DNA from: Bimastos eiseni
Taxonomy: Eukaryota > Annelida > Clitellata > Crassiclitellata > Lumbricidae
Reading direction: 5' to 3'
NCBI GenBank assembly: GCA_959347315.1
Contig: OY365822.1
Location: forward strand, 12,377,601 to 12,441,600
Length of the DNA stretch: 64,000 nucleotides
Positions 36,501-46,369 of this stretch are shown piece by piece. Both the position numbers and the translations under genes were made by a program. The notes beneath the pieces were generated by a model, which was given only the letters and a program-made list of their open reading frames with translations, was not told the DNA's origin and searched no databases. Within the stretch, counting starts at the first letter, position 1; every line of letters starts with the position of its first letter.

Positions 36501-37799
36501 TTCATGTAACATACTTCAGGTACGTACTTCATGTAACATACTTCAGGTACATACTTTATGTAACACTTTAGGTACCATACTTTAGGTAACACTATGTGCT
36601 TACTATGTGCTTGCACCCTAGGGTCCACTCTTACTCTTTTCATACTTACCTTAGAACTTTCATTTTCAGCCATGCCGAGGTCAGGAGAGCTACTGGGGGC
36701 GCTATATAAATCTTCATATTGAATGAATGAACGAATGAATGAATGAACGAATGAATGAATGAATGAATGAATGAATGAATGAATGAACGAACGAACGAAT
36801 GAATGAATGAATGAATGAATGAACGAATGAATGAATGAATGAATGAATGAACGAATGAATGAACGAATGAATGAATGAACTTTGTGTAACACATTTTACT
36901 GAGAGGGAAGTTGTTACTTGCCTCCGTAGCAAACCAGAAGCATTGTTCCATTGTCAAAGCATCAATTACTGATCTAATCTAATCTACTGACTTATGTATT
37001 GTCTTTCAGCATTCTATTGTGTGCATTAGTGGATTAAGTGTGCATAGGTTGAAGGCACTTAGATGACTTCGAATGTACACAATGTTTGTCCTGAGATAAA
37101 AAACAAGTGAAAGTAAAAACATGGGTTTTTCGGTACCCTCTTTTAGTGACTTTTGGTAGCCTGGTAGATGGTGCAATCAATTCATTTCCTTAAGAGGTCA
37201 TTTAGGATGTAAACTTGCCGGATTGGAGCTCGTCAAGGAGGACTCGTTCGAGTAGTCAAACGATATTTAATTTTTTGTAATTTTTTTCTCAATTTTTGAG
37301 TTATGTCTGTAAATATTTTAAACATTGCATTGACATGCAAAATTGTGCAAAATTTCAGCTCAGTAGGTCGACGGGAACATACTGAAAAGAATTGAAAGCA
37401 AACTGACAATCCGACGTCCCGTTCATGACTAACTTTACGCAAGCCAGGTTAAACAAAAGAGGGTAATAACCATTGATCAAAGCCAAACATGCATTTTTAA
37501 TTTCCAGAGTGTTCTAAGTCTTCTTAAATGTTTAATTTGACAGCCATAGCTGTGACAGAAGAGTTTGGATATGACGTCGCATATGGAAGCGAAGAGACAC
37601 GCCAGGATGTGGAACCAGCCATGGCATTGCAGTTGGTACGGAAGCTGAGAGACCCACAGACTGGATTGGTCCAGCTCGTCTTCAATGTCATCTATGCTCC
37701 TTATAAGATAATGAAGTGAGTTCATTACTTAATGACTTTCAATCACATTCGGCTATTATTTATTATATTAATTGATAATTACAGGTTAATTACTACTGT

Positions 37800-37851
<52 letters not shown>

Positions 37852-40800
37852 ATGCATTATTGCTATTATTGTTGTTTGTTTTGATGTGTTAATTGTCATA
37901 TTTGAAACCTCGGTTATTCTTGGCTGCCTTTCTTAGCTGTTGGTGTGTTAAGAACAATTCTTTGATATCATATATGATATGATTTATGATATATGAAAGC
38001 TTGATATAGTGCCTCTTCAAGAAATCTACTCAAAGGCGCTCTCTGCGCTAGCCAACATGATTGATGTTCATAGTTCAACCTAAGATCAAGGAATGGAAAC
38101 CAATCCAGCCATGTCTTCATATTTTTTGGGAAAAGTGCATTGAAATGAATTGTCCTCAAACTTGTTTGGACGAGGTGTTATCCATTAAACATGTAAAGTA
38201 AAATGGCCTTGATACAACTTATCGTATCTATAGATTTATATAGCTCCTCTCAGCACGGAAACCTTGCGGAATTAGAAAATCAATAAGTTGACAAAATTGG
38301 AAGCCTAAAAGAGGCAGGTTACAAAGGCAATAAATTAATAAGTTAAAGAATCGTCCATTATAGCCAGAAGGAATTTAATATCGATAGAAGCACATAAATG
38401 GGCGATTACAAAAATTTTAAAACTGAAGAGGTAAATGTGAAGTAGATGCATGGGCATTTCTATGGCGACAGACCACTTCTTTGACTCGCTTATGGACCCC
38501 AGGAAGATGAAAGGATGAGGTGGCACTTGATGGCTTGGCATTCTATCCAGGTATTGATTGACTCAGTTCCAGCATGCTGGACTTCACTATACCCCTAAAT
38601 CCAAAGCGCCAATCCACCATCATTTATGGTGCTACAGTATTTGGAAGATCTGAAAAGCAGAGCACAGACCCTCAAGCTAGCCTGGTAATAGGTATGAAGT
38701 GTTGGCGACCTCGTTTCCTTGGCCTCGGCATACGATGAGCGGTTGGCCAGTTCTCTGTCTCGCCATATCATCTTCCCTTGGACTGAGTACACTGTGCAGT
38801 CACTGTACTAATCCAATAACCTAAGGCTCAGTGAAGCTACCAGTAAGTCATGGGAGATGCTGGTGATGGAACATGGAAAGCAGATCTTCCACCGTTGATA
38901 GATGGAATGGAGAAGGTTGACTCCATGAAGATCCTCGCAGTCACCTTCAGCAGCATTCTTAGTGCTGCCCCTCATTTGAACCTCTGACCTCTCGATTGAC
39001 AGTCCAGCATGGTAACCACTAGAGCATCAGGTGATACAGTATTTTTTGTTCATTCATTCTTTTTAATATTTACATGGCACCCTCAAGAAGTCTACTTGGA
39101 GGCACGCCCAGATCAACCACAGCGATACAAATAAATGTTTTAAGCAAATTGTAAAACAAAGGTTCATTACTCCTTGGAAACTGAGGAGAATGTGTTCCAG
39201 ATGGAAGGGCAAACACTTCTCCATTCCACTGAGAAGGTGCAGTGCTGCTTGGTCACGGTGCTATGTCACCACCGTGTATTATCATTATTATTATTAATTA
39301 AATTTGTCACACGTGCAAGGTCACACCAAAATATGAATGTAATGCACTGATAGTCAGCCACCAGTGTGGAGATGGCACTTAGATTGTGGTATAATATTAA
39401 TATGTTATGTGTTATGTGTGTTAAAGTAGTGTAGTTGTTCTAGTGGAAGTTGAGGTGAAAGTGATGGCTTTTCAAAATATTTGTAATATTTGTGATGAGT
39501 TGAAATGACATACAAACATTTTTTCTAAACGGAATAGAAGAGGCCTAAAGTGGTGGGTATTTCACATTTAGGCATAAGGTTGAGCTGATAGTCGAAGGAG
39601 TACACGGTGGAAAGTGGAGGTTTCTGCTTCAATTCATCTCCACTGAACCAGAACCAGATGACATCATCCGCATTGAAGCAGCTGGTCTGAACAAGGAGTC
39701 CAAAGTTTCGTTCCGTCTGAGCAGCCAGGAAGAGTAAGGAATTCCCTCTTTCTAATGAAGCATTCAATGTAGAAGTTGCTTGGTTATTCGTTAGGTTTTT
39801 ATCCTGACTCATTGTTTCATTGAGCACAAATTAATATAAGCAATTACTTTTGAAAGATTCAGTTCTAATATTCTTTACACCAAAATCAACCTGATTCGTT
39901 GCCTCCTCCAAACCCATCTAGCTTGGCTTCCCTTTGGGAGATTCTTCATATTTTGTTGTCGAGGTTAGGCATTGGTGACTCTAAAGGGGAGGGGCAGAAG
40001 GGGCCAGTACCTCACCAACTGAGTTTATGGCCCCTTGGTGGCCCCTTCAAATTTCAGTTTAGACGAAACCAGATATCCAATTGGCCCATCCCTGTCAGGT
40101 ACTCCGGCCCCTCTGTGGCCCCTCTATTGGAAAAGTCCAGAGCCAACACTGAGATTATGGATCCCTTCTTAGATGCTGTTACAATTACAATGATCCCTCG
40201 GAGCTAGGAAAAGCTTCTTAGAGAATAAGAAACGTGTGTTTAATGACAGCAGCTCATGAAGAAGCTCATTGAATCTTTATGCTATTCCAAGCAATGTGCT
40301 GCAATGACAACTAATTCCACTTATTTATTTAAGCAGAGGCGGCGATCTCGTTTGACAGGTGGTGGGACACCCAATGAGAGGGGTTGGATATATGGGGGTG
40401 ACACATGTATAACGTGTCCTCTTTCTGTAAAAAAATGGGAGACTTGTCCCCCTCGACCCTCCCCGGGATCGCCGACCCTGTGTTTAAGCTTATATTTGTA
40501 AGTGTAAATACAGAATAATTGTGATTGATATCAGACAGCAGGAATTTTTCTCACTTAAAGCAATGAATTTAAGAAATAAATATGTAATGTCTAAATATAA
40601 TGGATTAGAATACTTGCACCGTAATGTAAGGAGCTTAGTAAATAGATATGTAGCCATTGTTGTAAATTCATACTTAATATGCATAAACTCCGTCCAGGCA
40701 TGTGCACTTCTGAGCAAAAAATGTTAGAAGAAGGGCAATATCAAATTTAAGAATAAATAAATCAAATGTGTTTTGATAAAAGGGTAAATATTGAATTAAG

Positions 40801-41885
40801 TGTATTTGACAATGCACTTTATTCAATTATTTGCACTCACATCTCAGTTCTTCCACCAATTGTGCCACTGACCCGCCATTATCTGCCTCAAACTTCTCTA
40901 CTTAGCAGTTCACTGGCTTTCAATTCCAAAGTGAAGTCTCGCCTATTCAAGAATTTCTTGCTTCCTCTGCTTTCTAAACTCGCTCATCCTCACTTGGCAG
41001 CTGCTCTGCCTCCTCTCTCTTGGTCTCTATGGCAACCGGACTCAGACCTCCACTAGATATCACCCTTGTACAATCCCTTTGATATGACGCAGCACTCGTG
41101 AATAAGCTGGTGCCCTTGCCCTCCTTAGCTATAAAGTAACATTTTAGAAATTCCGAGTTTACAATTACAATTACTTACATTTAACAACGTGCATATCTGT
41201 TTCTGTTGTTGAAGTGTTGCTGTGTCAGGGTCTGGGGCGAGTAATAGCGTCGTAGGCAGACAAATTTTGACATTAATATATAGGAGAATAGCTAATCAAA
41301 GAAAGATGGGCTTGAACTCATAGAGAATGTAATTTCTTTAAGTTAGCCTACGAGTTAGGGGCATCTGGCATATTGTGCTGTGCCACAGTTGGATAACTTC
41401 TGTAATAGAAGACAGGCCATCACATTCACCATTGATCACTGTCTAGCCAAGACAACAGTCATGGATTCCCTGCACTTAGCTGTTGGATGACACTCAGAAA
41501 TTTGTTGTTTATGACTACATTTCTTGATTTTTCTTGCTTTCTGCTTACTCTCCAAGTCCTTGCCTCTGCTTATTATTGCCTGATTGACTGAACTTTCACA
41601 CTTACTTGTCGTCAATTATACGAGTTCTCAGCGATGCTTCATTTTAGTGAAAACCACTTTTGTTTGCAGAGTCCCAACATGAACTGGACATATGACGTTT
41701 TGGGTGTTCTACCGGATTATGCGCCTCCTAAGGGCCAGTCGTTCCCCCCAATCGCCCCGCCACATCCGGATACTCGCGTTCGGGGTGAGAAGATCAACTA
41801 CCCGCAGCAGAATTTGAAACTGTTGACCACAGCTGTTTCATCGCCCATCAAGGGTGCCCCACTTATCAAACAGAACTACTGTTAG
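22810..41885 (+). CDS. CFAP47: CFAP47-like axonemal ASH/MSP-domain protein; N-terminus and central region not present
   Basis: Fifteen exons are readable: 22810-22955, 23487-23747, 24859-25017, 26336-26540, 27430-27582, 28506-28609, 29706-29785, 31087-31183, 32538-32641, 33646-33802, 34971-35208, 36197-36468, 37544-37715, 39572-39733 and 41670-41885 (stop TAG). Phases agree through the first fourteen. They add up to about 840 residues, while CFAP47 is usually about 3000. Diagnostic stretches are VALTGTALPVSVSV, LIAFPNDRAQSI, STPQEKADCSKILTPAELHQ, VVDFGDVCPKSV, then the C-terminal IIPFRNPTD, EIRWIFPLRG, IRIEAAGLNKESKVSFRL, NMNWTYDV and TTAVSSPIKGAPL. CFAP47 is a ciliary central-apparatus or flagellar protein built of ASH-like beta-sandwich repeats. 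Oddities: no N-terminal exons are seen in 18.2-22.8 kb, the middle of the protein is absent at the 32641/33646 junction, exon 26336 has no AG before it, and the last exon is out of phase with exon 39572-39733. It may be a short paralogue, a decaying copy or an assembly artefact. Confidence 0.85.
25211..25400 (+). mobile_element. tRNA-derived SINE, copy 4, CFAP47-like intron
   Basis: The tRNA-like head is the best preserved in the window (gtggccgagtggttagag and gggttcgacc). The body matches the family, and the 3' tail diverges after gtgtgcatgc. Confidence 0.85.
26336..26540 (+). other. CFAP47-like exon with a non-AG acceptor
   Basis: The open frame reads GITPKISNEVG to DRREKYE. It must join the previous exon (ending NP plus g at 25017) at 26336 to give NPG-ITPK, but the two bases before 26336 are CG instead of AG. 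An in-frame stop (TGA) lies at 26311-26313 and no AG lies between it and the exon. The donor at 26541 (gtactg) is ordinary, and the next exon joins in phase. This could be a disabling mutation, a sequencing error or an unusual splice site. Confidence 0.7.
28255..28500. repeat. tandem repeat of about 55 bp upstream of exon 28506
   Basis: Three to four diverged copies of a unit with ttttgcaacaaaagtcgttt and gcttgtgttaa-like parts. The array ends immediately before the CFAP47-like exon acceptor. Confidence 0.7.
29792..30416. repeat. 206-bp near-identical triplication in a CFAP47-like intron
   Basis: Three head-to-tail copies start at 29792, 29998 and 30204, each beginning attgcaaggaatgc. I saw almost no differences between copies (for example gagcgctc against gagtgctc). 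The array begins a few bases after the donor of exon 29706-29785. Open frames within it are repeat artefacts. Confidence 0.95.
30485..30575 (+). mobile_element. 3' fragment of the tRNA-derived SINE
   Basis: Only the body and tail are present (tgcacaattgctctgcatt to gcaaaaaatgttgga). Similar 3' fragments lie at about 33953-34045 and 40697-40750. Confidence 0.75.
31221..31562. mobile_element. hAT-type MITE, second copy of the 21190 family
   Basis: Starts CAGCAACTCCTAACCTGTGG and ends AAGGTTGGGTACCACTG. Flanks are ctttatca and ccatatca (six of eight match). The inner part is AT-rich. It lies in the intron after CFAP47-like exon 31087-31183. Confidence 0.8.
31611..31835 (+). mobile_element. tRNA-derived SINE, copy 5, CFAP47-like intron
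   Basis: Full-length copy with tRNA-like head, body and tail, followed by an ATA trinucleotide run that may be the SINE's simple-repeat tail. Confidence 0.85.
31928..32400. repeat. TA microsatellite block interrupted by an inverted MITE fragment
   Basis: Long TA and TACATATAT runs. The stretch 32123-32225 is the reverse complement of part of the MITE at 31395-31490, so a rearrangement has occurred inside the TA tract. Confidence 0.85.
32929..33112. repeat. 60-bp tandem triplication in the intron spanning the CFAP47-like gap
   Basis: Three identical 60-bp units (ttgtctcatgtggtgtgttg, then gatagactgctagtg and tcttatgtgttggtggt) lie in the intron between exons 32538-32641 and 33646-33802, where the middle of the gene is missing. 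Diverged relatives of the unit continue to about 33240. Confidence 0.95.
36715..36880. repeat. AATG microsatellite after a gcgctatataaat-type repeat tail
   Basis: About forty aatg/aacg units follow gggcgctatataaatcttc. The same junction of gcgctatataaat and aatgaatg occurs near 5420, 12755 and 51380, which suggests the AATG run is the tail of an interspersed element. Confidence 0.9.
40334..40480. mobile_element. hAT-like MITE (GGCGGCGATC family) in a CFAP47-like intron
   Basis: Ends are CAGAGGCGGCGATCTCG and GGGATCGCCGACCCTG. Flanking octamers are tatttaag (40326-40333) and tgtttaag (40481-40488), seven of eight matching. It sits in the intron where one CFAP47 exon is missing. Confidence 0.85.
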
Positions 41886-43207
41886 GCAATTAGTGAACTT
41901 GACCTAACATCGTGATTTATTTAGAATTATTATCTACTATGTCTTGTGTATAATACTGACTTACACAACTTATGACAGTGATTTAAAGTTGAGTGATATG
42001 ACTACAGTTAATCTTTCTCATTATTGTAGATTATTTTTAATTGACTATCGAAATAGAAATGCTGGTTGTCTTGTGACAAGATGCTTCAAGGTGAACTCTT
42101 TATTATCTAAACTTCTGTGATCCGTGTATGTCTAGTTTCATGTACAAATCAACGCAAAAAGACGACTTTAAAGTACTGCTTTTTGATACAAGGCTTTCTT
42201 CTTTGTACTGCAACAGACTTTCTAAGAACGAATCTATGTTTTGGTATCTGCGAGACACTTAAAAACACTTTATATAGGTTACTTGATCAAAATGTTTTTG
42301 TGAATTTTTACTTTTCACATGATGTTGGCGCTTTCATATGATCTGAGAGCGTGACGTAATGAGCTGGTGATTTTCTCACGCAATTTTATGACTTTTATGT
42401 AATATGTTAAATCTTTAATCGCATTTGTCACGTGATTTGGTGCACATGTCACATGTGGCTTTTTTGATGATTAACGTGTGGCTAATTTTATCTTTCACGT
42501 GAAGCATTATCATTCATTGTTACTGTTTGAATTAAATTTGTTGCCTTAACATTTGTTAAAATTTGCTTTACTTTATCTGCTGCATGTGATCAGGGTGGGT
42601 AATAATGTAAAAACATGGGGACTAATCTCACAATTGCTGTAGAACCACTGCCCTACTAGCAGGGTCGGCGATCCCGGGGTCGAGGGGGACTAGTTCCCCG
42701 CACCTTTTACAGAGAGGGGACATGTTATACGTTTGTCCTCCCCACATTTCTTACCCCTCTCATTGGGTGTCCCCCCACCTCTCAACCGAGATCGCCGCCT
42801 CTGCCTACTGGTTTCAGAACACAAGTCAATGAGGGTTTACCAAATAGATTTTGTATTAATAATGATTAATGAAACTCACAAGCTAATTTGTGGTGAATCT
42901 GACAATTTATCACTAATACTCCAACCGTTTAATGGTACTTTAACTAATGCAGAGTCACATGTCAACTTCTGAAATGTTCGGTCAAATTCCACGATTGTAT
43001 TTCTGCCATTTGTAATGCAATTCAATTTATTATTATTATTTCAGCAGTTTGCTGACATAGGCACGATGCTGAGCTGTGGAAATCCTAGACCTATCCAATC
43101 CATTACTCTACGATTGGAGACGACAGCCGGCGGCCAAGTAGGCAAGGGCAAAATTAACTCAGCCTATGGACACCCGTGCATTGCCTTTCCACGTTCCATA
43201 TGGTACT
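41886..43207. other. intergenic region after the CFAP47-like stop codon
   Basis: AT-rich, with one MITE (42660-42803). A putative 3' UTR lies in the first few hundred bases. No convincing gene is seen on either strand. Confidence 0.45.
42660..42803. mobile_element. hAT-like MITE (GGCGGCGATC family), inverted copy
   Basis: Ends are CAGGGTCGGCGATCCC and GATCGCCGCCTCTG, the reverse orientation of the copy at 40334. Flanking octamers are cctactag (42652-42659) and cctactgg (42804-42811). Confidence 0.85.
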
Positions 43208-43480
43208 TAGCAAAGATGGTAGAGTTGTAGACTAAGATATGACATTTCTTATCTCCGCTGTGTATCTGAATGTTCACGCCATCTACCTTGGAATCCATTG
43301 TCGTTGCTAAGATACCATTAAGATACCACTAGGCCAGTCGCTAAGTGGCGCTGTTAACGTGGCGCCAGACGCGCCACAAAGCAACTGGCCTAGTGTTTTT
43401 ATGCTTTCCACACAGATCAAATACACACTTACAAAGCGAGATAGGAAGTGTCATATCTTAGTCTACGACTCTACTATCTT
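43208..43480. mobile_element. 273-bp inverted-repeat MITE with an inner palindrome
   Basis: The left arm (aagatggtagagttgtagac, then taagatatgaca) matches the reverse complement of the right arm (aagatagtagagtcgtagac, then taagatatgaca). The flanking heptamer tggtact is present at 43201-43207 and 43481-43487. In the centre, cactaggccagt near 43328 pairs with actggcctagtg near 43385, enclosing several ggcgc/gcgcc words. Confidence 0.85.
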
Positions 43481-43860
43481 TGGTACTAGTACTACAATAA
43501 TGTTGGTTTATTTCAGAAATTTCAATCTCTTGTTAGTACAGTCATTGCATGGTAACCTTATTAGGGCATTCAAACCGTCAGACTTTCATTGAGAAATGAG
43601 CTGGGTCGAGCCTATATACGGCCGTTATGTAACAACTAAGGACCAACATTTACATTTTGCAAAGCGTCGCTAAGCTGCAAATGAAAAGCGCAATATTAGC
43701 TGATGCTCTAGAAGATATATGTAGTCTTTGAGTTCGCATCGTAGGGCAGGAAATCAGCGTTGTTTACCAAGCATGTGGTTGTTTACCTTTCATACAAATC
43801 TTTGGATTAATTGCACGCATTTTCATAAAAGTCAAATAACATAGGGATCACCGCTTTCAG

Positions 43861-44735
43861 GAAGGTGGATGTTGACTGGTTTTCGGACAAGAGTTACCAA
43901 GAGGATCAGGCGACTGACTAGATGGCTATCGGACCCTCAGAGGCAGGTGAGTAGTGGTAGAAGATCCTCAATGAACTTCTGCAGCAAGAACGTTGGTAGA
44001 GGGTTACTTTAATTTTACTGATTAATAAGTAAGCGAGAATAACGCATTGTCGGATGCTAATTTCGTTAGGAGAATAATTTCATTAACTTCACAGATGTTG
44101 AGCCACCTTTAAATATCTAAATATGTATCCAACATTCTAAAAACAGTTGCTTTGAATTTCTGTCTTGACAGGTAACAAAATGAAAGGGTACCACCAAAGA
44201 AATTCAGAAGTTCATTAGGGTCCCTCTAATGCATACATACACAATGTACTAAAATAGGTGTTGAAGAGAGATGGGGACAATCCGTGAAAGTGCTTATTGA
44301 TTTTAATTATAAGTTGTTTACCAAATCGATTAGCTATTTGATTGTCTAAATTGGTAATCGATTATAATTATTATTGGCAAGCATCTCCAAGCAATTCGAA
44401 TCTAACTGGTAAACCAAAGCAGTTTGTCGTTTAAATATTAAGTATAGCCATGTAATGTAATCAAGCACTTATATAGCGCCCCTTCAAGATATCTACTCAT
44501 GACCTGTCATTGCTGAGTTCAGCTGTTCAAATAAGTAAACTATTTGTTTTATTTTCTTCAGGACAGAGCTTTGCAGTCCGTGATGAAGGTTCTGAGGCCA
44601 TTCAAGGCCAACGAGATTGAGGCCGGCCTCAAAAGGCCTCTATCGGATGAGATAGTACACGCTGATGAAGTACGTCTGTCGAGGATTCGAGCGTCCTTCG
44701 GAGGGCAGCAGCGCACCGCTTCTTGTTTGGAATGA
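43861..44735 (+). CDS. candidate small gene, two exons, basic protein of unknown function
   Basis: Exon 43861-43946 follows a ctttcag acceptor and ends at a gtgagt donor. ATG at 43869 gives 26 codons rich in Arg and Lys ([20 protein letters not shown]). Exon 44562 onwards follows attttcttcag and continues in the same phase ([33 protein letters not shown]). It either stops at TGA 44733-44735 or splices at an internal donor, GAA|gtacgt, after 44669. The second exon has amino-acid composition and splice borders like a real exon. I do not recognise the family. If the internal donor is used, the phase-0 exon at 51545 would join in frame. Spliced transcripts would settle this. Confidence 0.35.
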
Positions 44736-44739
44736 TAAG

Positions 44740-46365
44740 GTAATTATTACCATTACTTGTATTATTATTGCAATGTAATCGAACATTTATATGGCACCCT
44801 ATCAAGACAGTGACAATTGATAAAACTGATAATTACTCAGTGATGCTTTTAATATCACTACTAGGGTGATACTCAACAATACAGGAAAAGGTAATTTTTA
44901 GGTTTTTTAAAGTCTCACCCATCAAAAGTGTTCTGTGTGATATTAGTGCCATGCGTAATTTTTTAAAGTAAGATCTGAAAACATTTAGAGGTTGCTCAGG
45001 TCATTGAACTTTTGCTAGAGATAAAATGTCAATAAACATAATGCGATTAATTATTTTGTCTGCACTGCCATTGAATTTGTGTCATTATGATTGTAATTTC
45101 CCATATTCTCACCCATCAGTGTCTGGTACATTGTGCAGTAATTATTGATTTAACTGAAAATCAATTAATTAAAGTAAAAACCGTACAAATTCATGTTAAA
45201 TATAAGCTAAAACAGAGAAGATGAGGTAAGAAACTAATTCATTATTTTATCAAAGGCTGTAATTAAAAATGAATTAGTTTCCTACCTCTTCTTCTATTTT
45301 ACTATTATTAATGATTATATTTACTTGCCACTTCAAAATTGCTTGAAGAGTGAAAAATTGCTGGCCATAAACTGTACGATATATGTCTCTTGACAATTTC
45401 CAACAATACTTGTCAAACCATTTGTGGTACCTTGATTTCATCCTAATCCTACTATTATTATTATTATTGTCATTATTGTTATCATTGTTATTATTATTGT
45501 TATTTCTCTTGTTATTGTTGTTGTTTTTCTGTTGTTGTTGTATTGTTATTATTTTAATTAATTTCATTGTTATGTATTTATTTACCATATTTGTTCCTGG
45601 CTGCATATATGACCACACGGATAACTCCTTGGCTCTGAATTTATGTTAGCAGAGGCCTTGCTGCCTTGCTCAATGTTCTCACACAGCAAGTATTTCAGTG
45701 GAGGGAGTATAGAATACATGACCTCCACCCCTACTCCCACTCCACTACAAAAGTGAGGATGAAGTGTCTCCCTTACTTACTTCAGGGTGATTTTTAAGCA
45801 TGCCAACTGCTTTGAGGGAAGAAGTAGATGAGCTTTAATTAGCCATTAGCACCACTGGATACATATTGAGCACCCATGAGCATTGAGTTAGAAAGCAGGG
45901 CCGTACCGAGCTATGATTGCGCCCTGTGTCTAGCATCATCCTGGCACCCCCACATTTTGAAAATAGTGCATTTTATGAAATAATAAGTTATACCATCCTG
46001 AAATTTGCGCCCTTTCCACATTTGTGCCCTGGGCCACGGCCACGCTGACCCCCCTCTGTATGGCGACTATGGCCCTGTGAGGAAGTGTATAATTTGGTTC
46101 CTGCATTGATGATACTGTTTAGCATTATGGCCAAAGTTTTGGGATGCTTGTAGATGTCCGATTTTTTTCATATTATTTTATTTGCTTCAATTATAATTAT
46201 TGAAGCCATATTTGATGGTCACAATTCAAAGTATTAAGTGTTGTATTTCTGGCTTTTGTATGTTCTTGATATGACATTAACTTTAGCTTGAATTTATATT
46301 CAGGCTTGAATTTCAGTGTCATTTGAGGCTTAATTTAACTGCTGTGTCATTCAAGGATCGATTCA
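44740..46365. other. repeat-containing region without a recognised gene
   Basis: It holds a degenerate TTA/TTG trinucleotide stretch (45430-45560) that gives spurious Leu and Asn runs, and a MITE of the GGGCCGTACCGAG family (45898-46075). No exon is recognised. Confidence 0.5.
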
Positions 46366-46369
46366 ATTT

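Larger units (their letters stand above)
33646..41885 (+). other. CFAP47: CFAP47-like gene, C-terminal exon block (6 exons)
   Basis: This block corresponds to about the last 400 residues of CFAP47. It opens with LGEWVFSVTGYGHQPQ, the end of an ASH domain, followed by another domain (SATVIIPFRNPTDVHVRVDI, CLLLKVPCGIPLGPK, IQIPISYAPFAMC). Exon 36197-36468 gives EIRWIFPLRGFAEIAPPPK and LKVILTGSASSSAG. Exon 37544-37715 gives AVTEEFGYDVAYGSEETRQ and LVFNVIYAPYKIMK. Exon 39572-39733 gives VELIVEGVHGGKWRFLLQF and ends in phase 2. The final exon starts in phase 0 with SPNMNWTYDV. In relatives these are separated by a PF-AYF/GELLP segment ending in a beta strand. No ORF resembling it could be found in 39734-41669, so one exon is missing or unrecognisable. 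Confidence 0.82.

Noticed and set aside
36425..36957. Ser-Phe-Ile-His repeat proteins on the minus strand
   Set aside because: They are translations of the AATG microsatellite.
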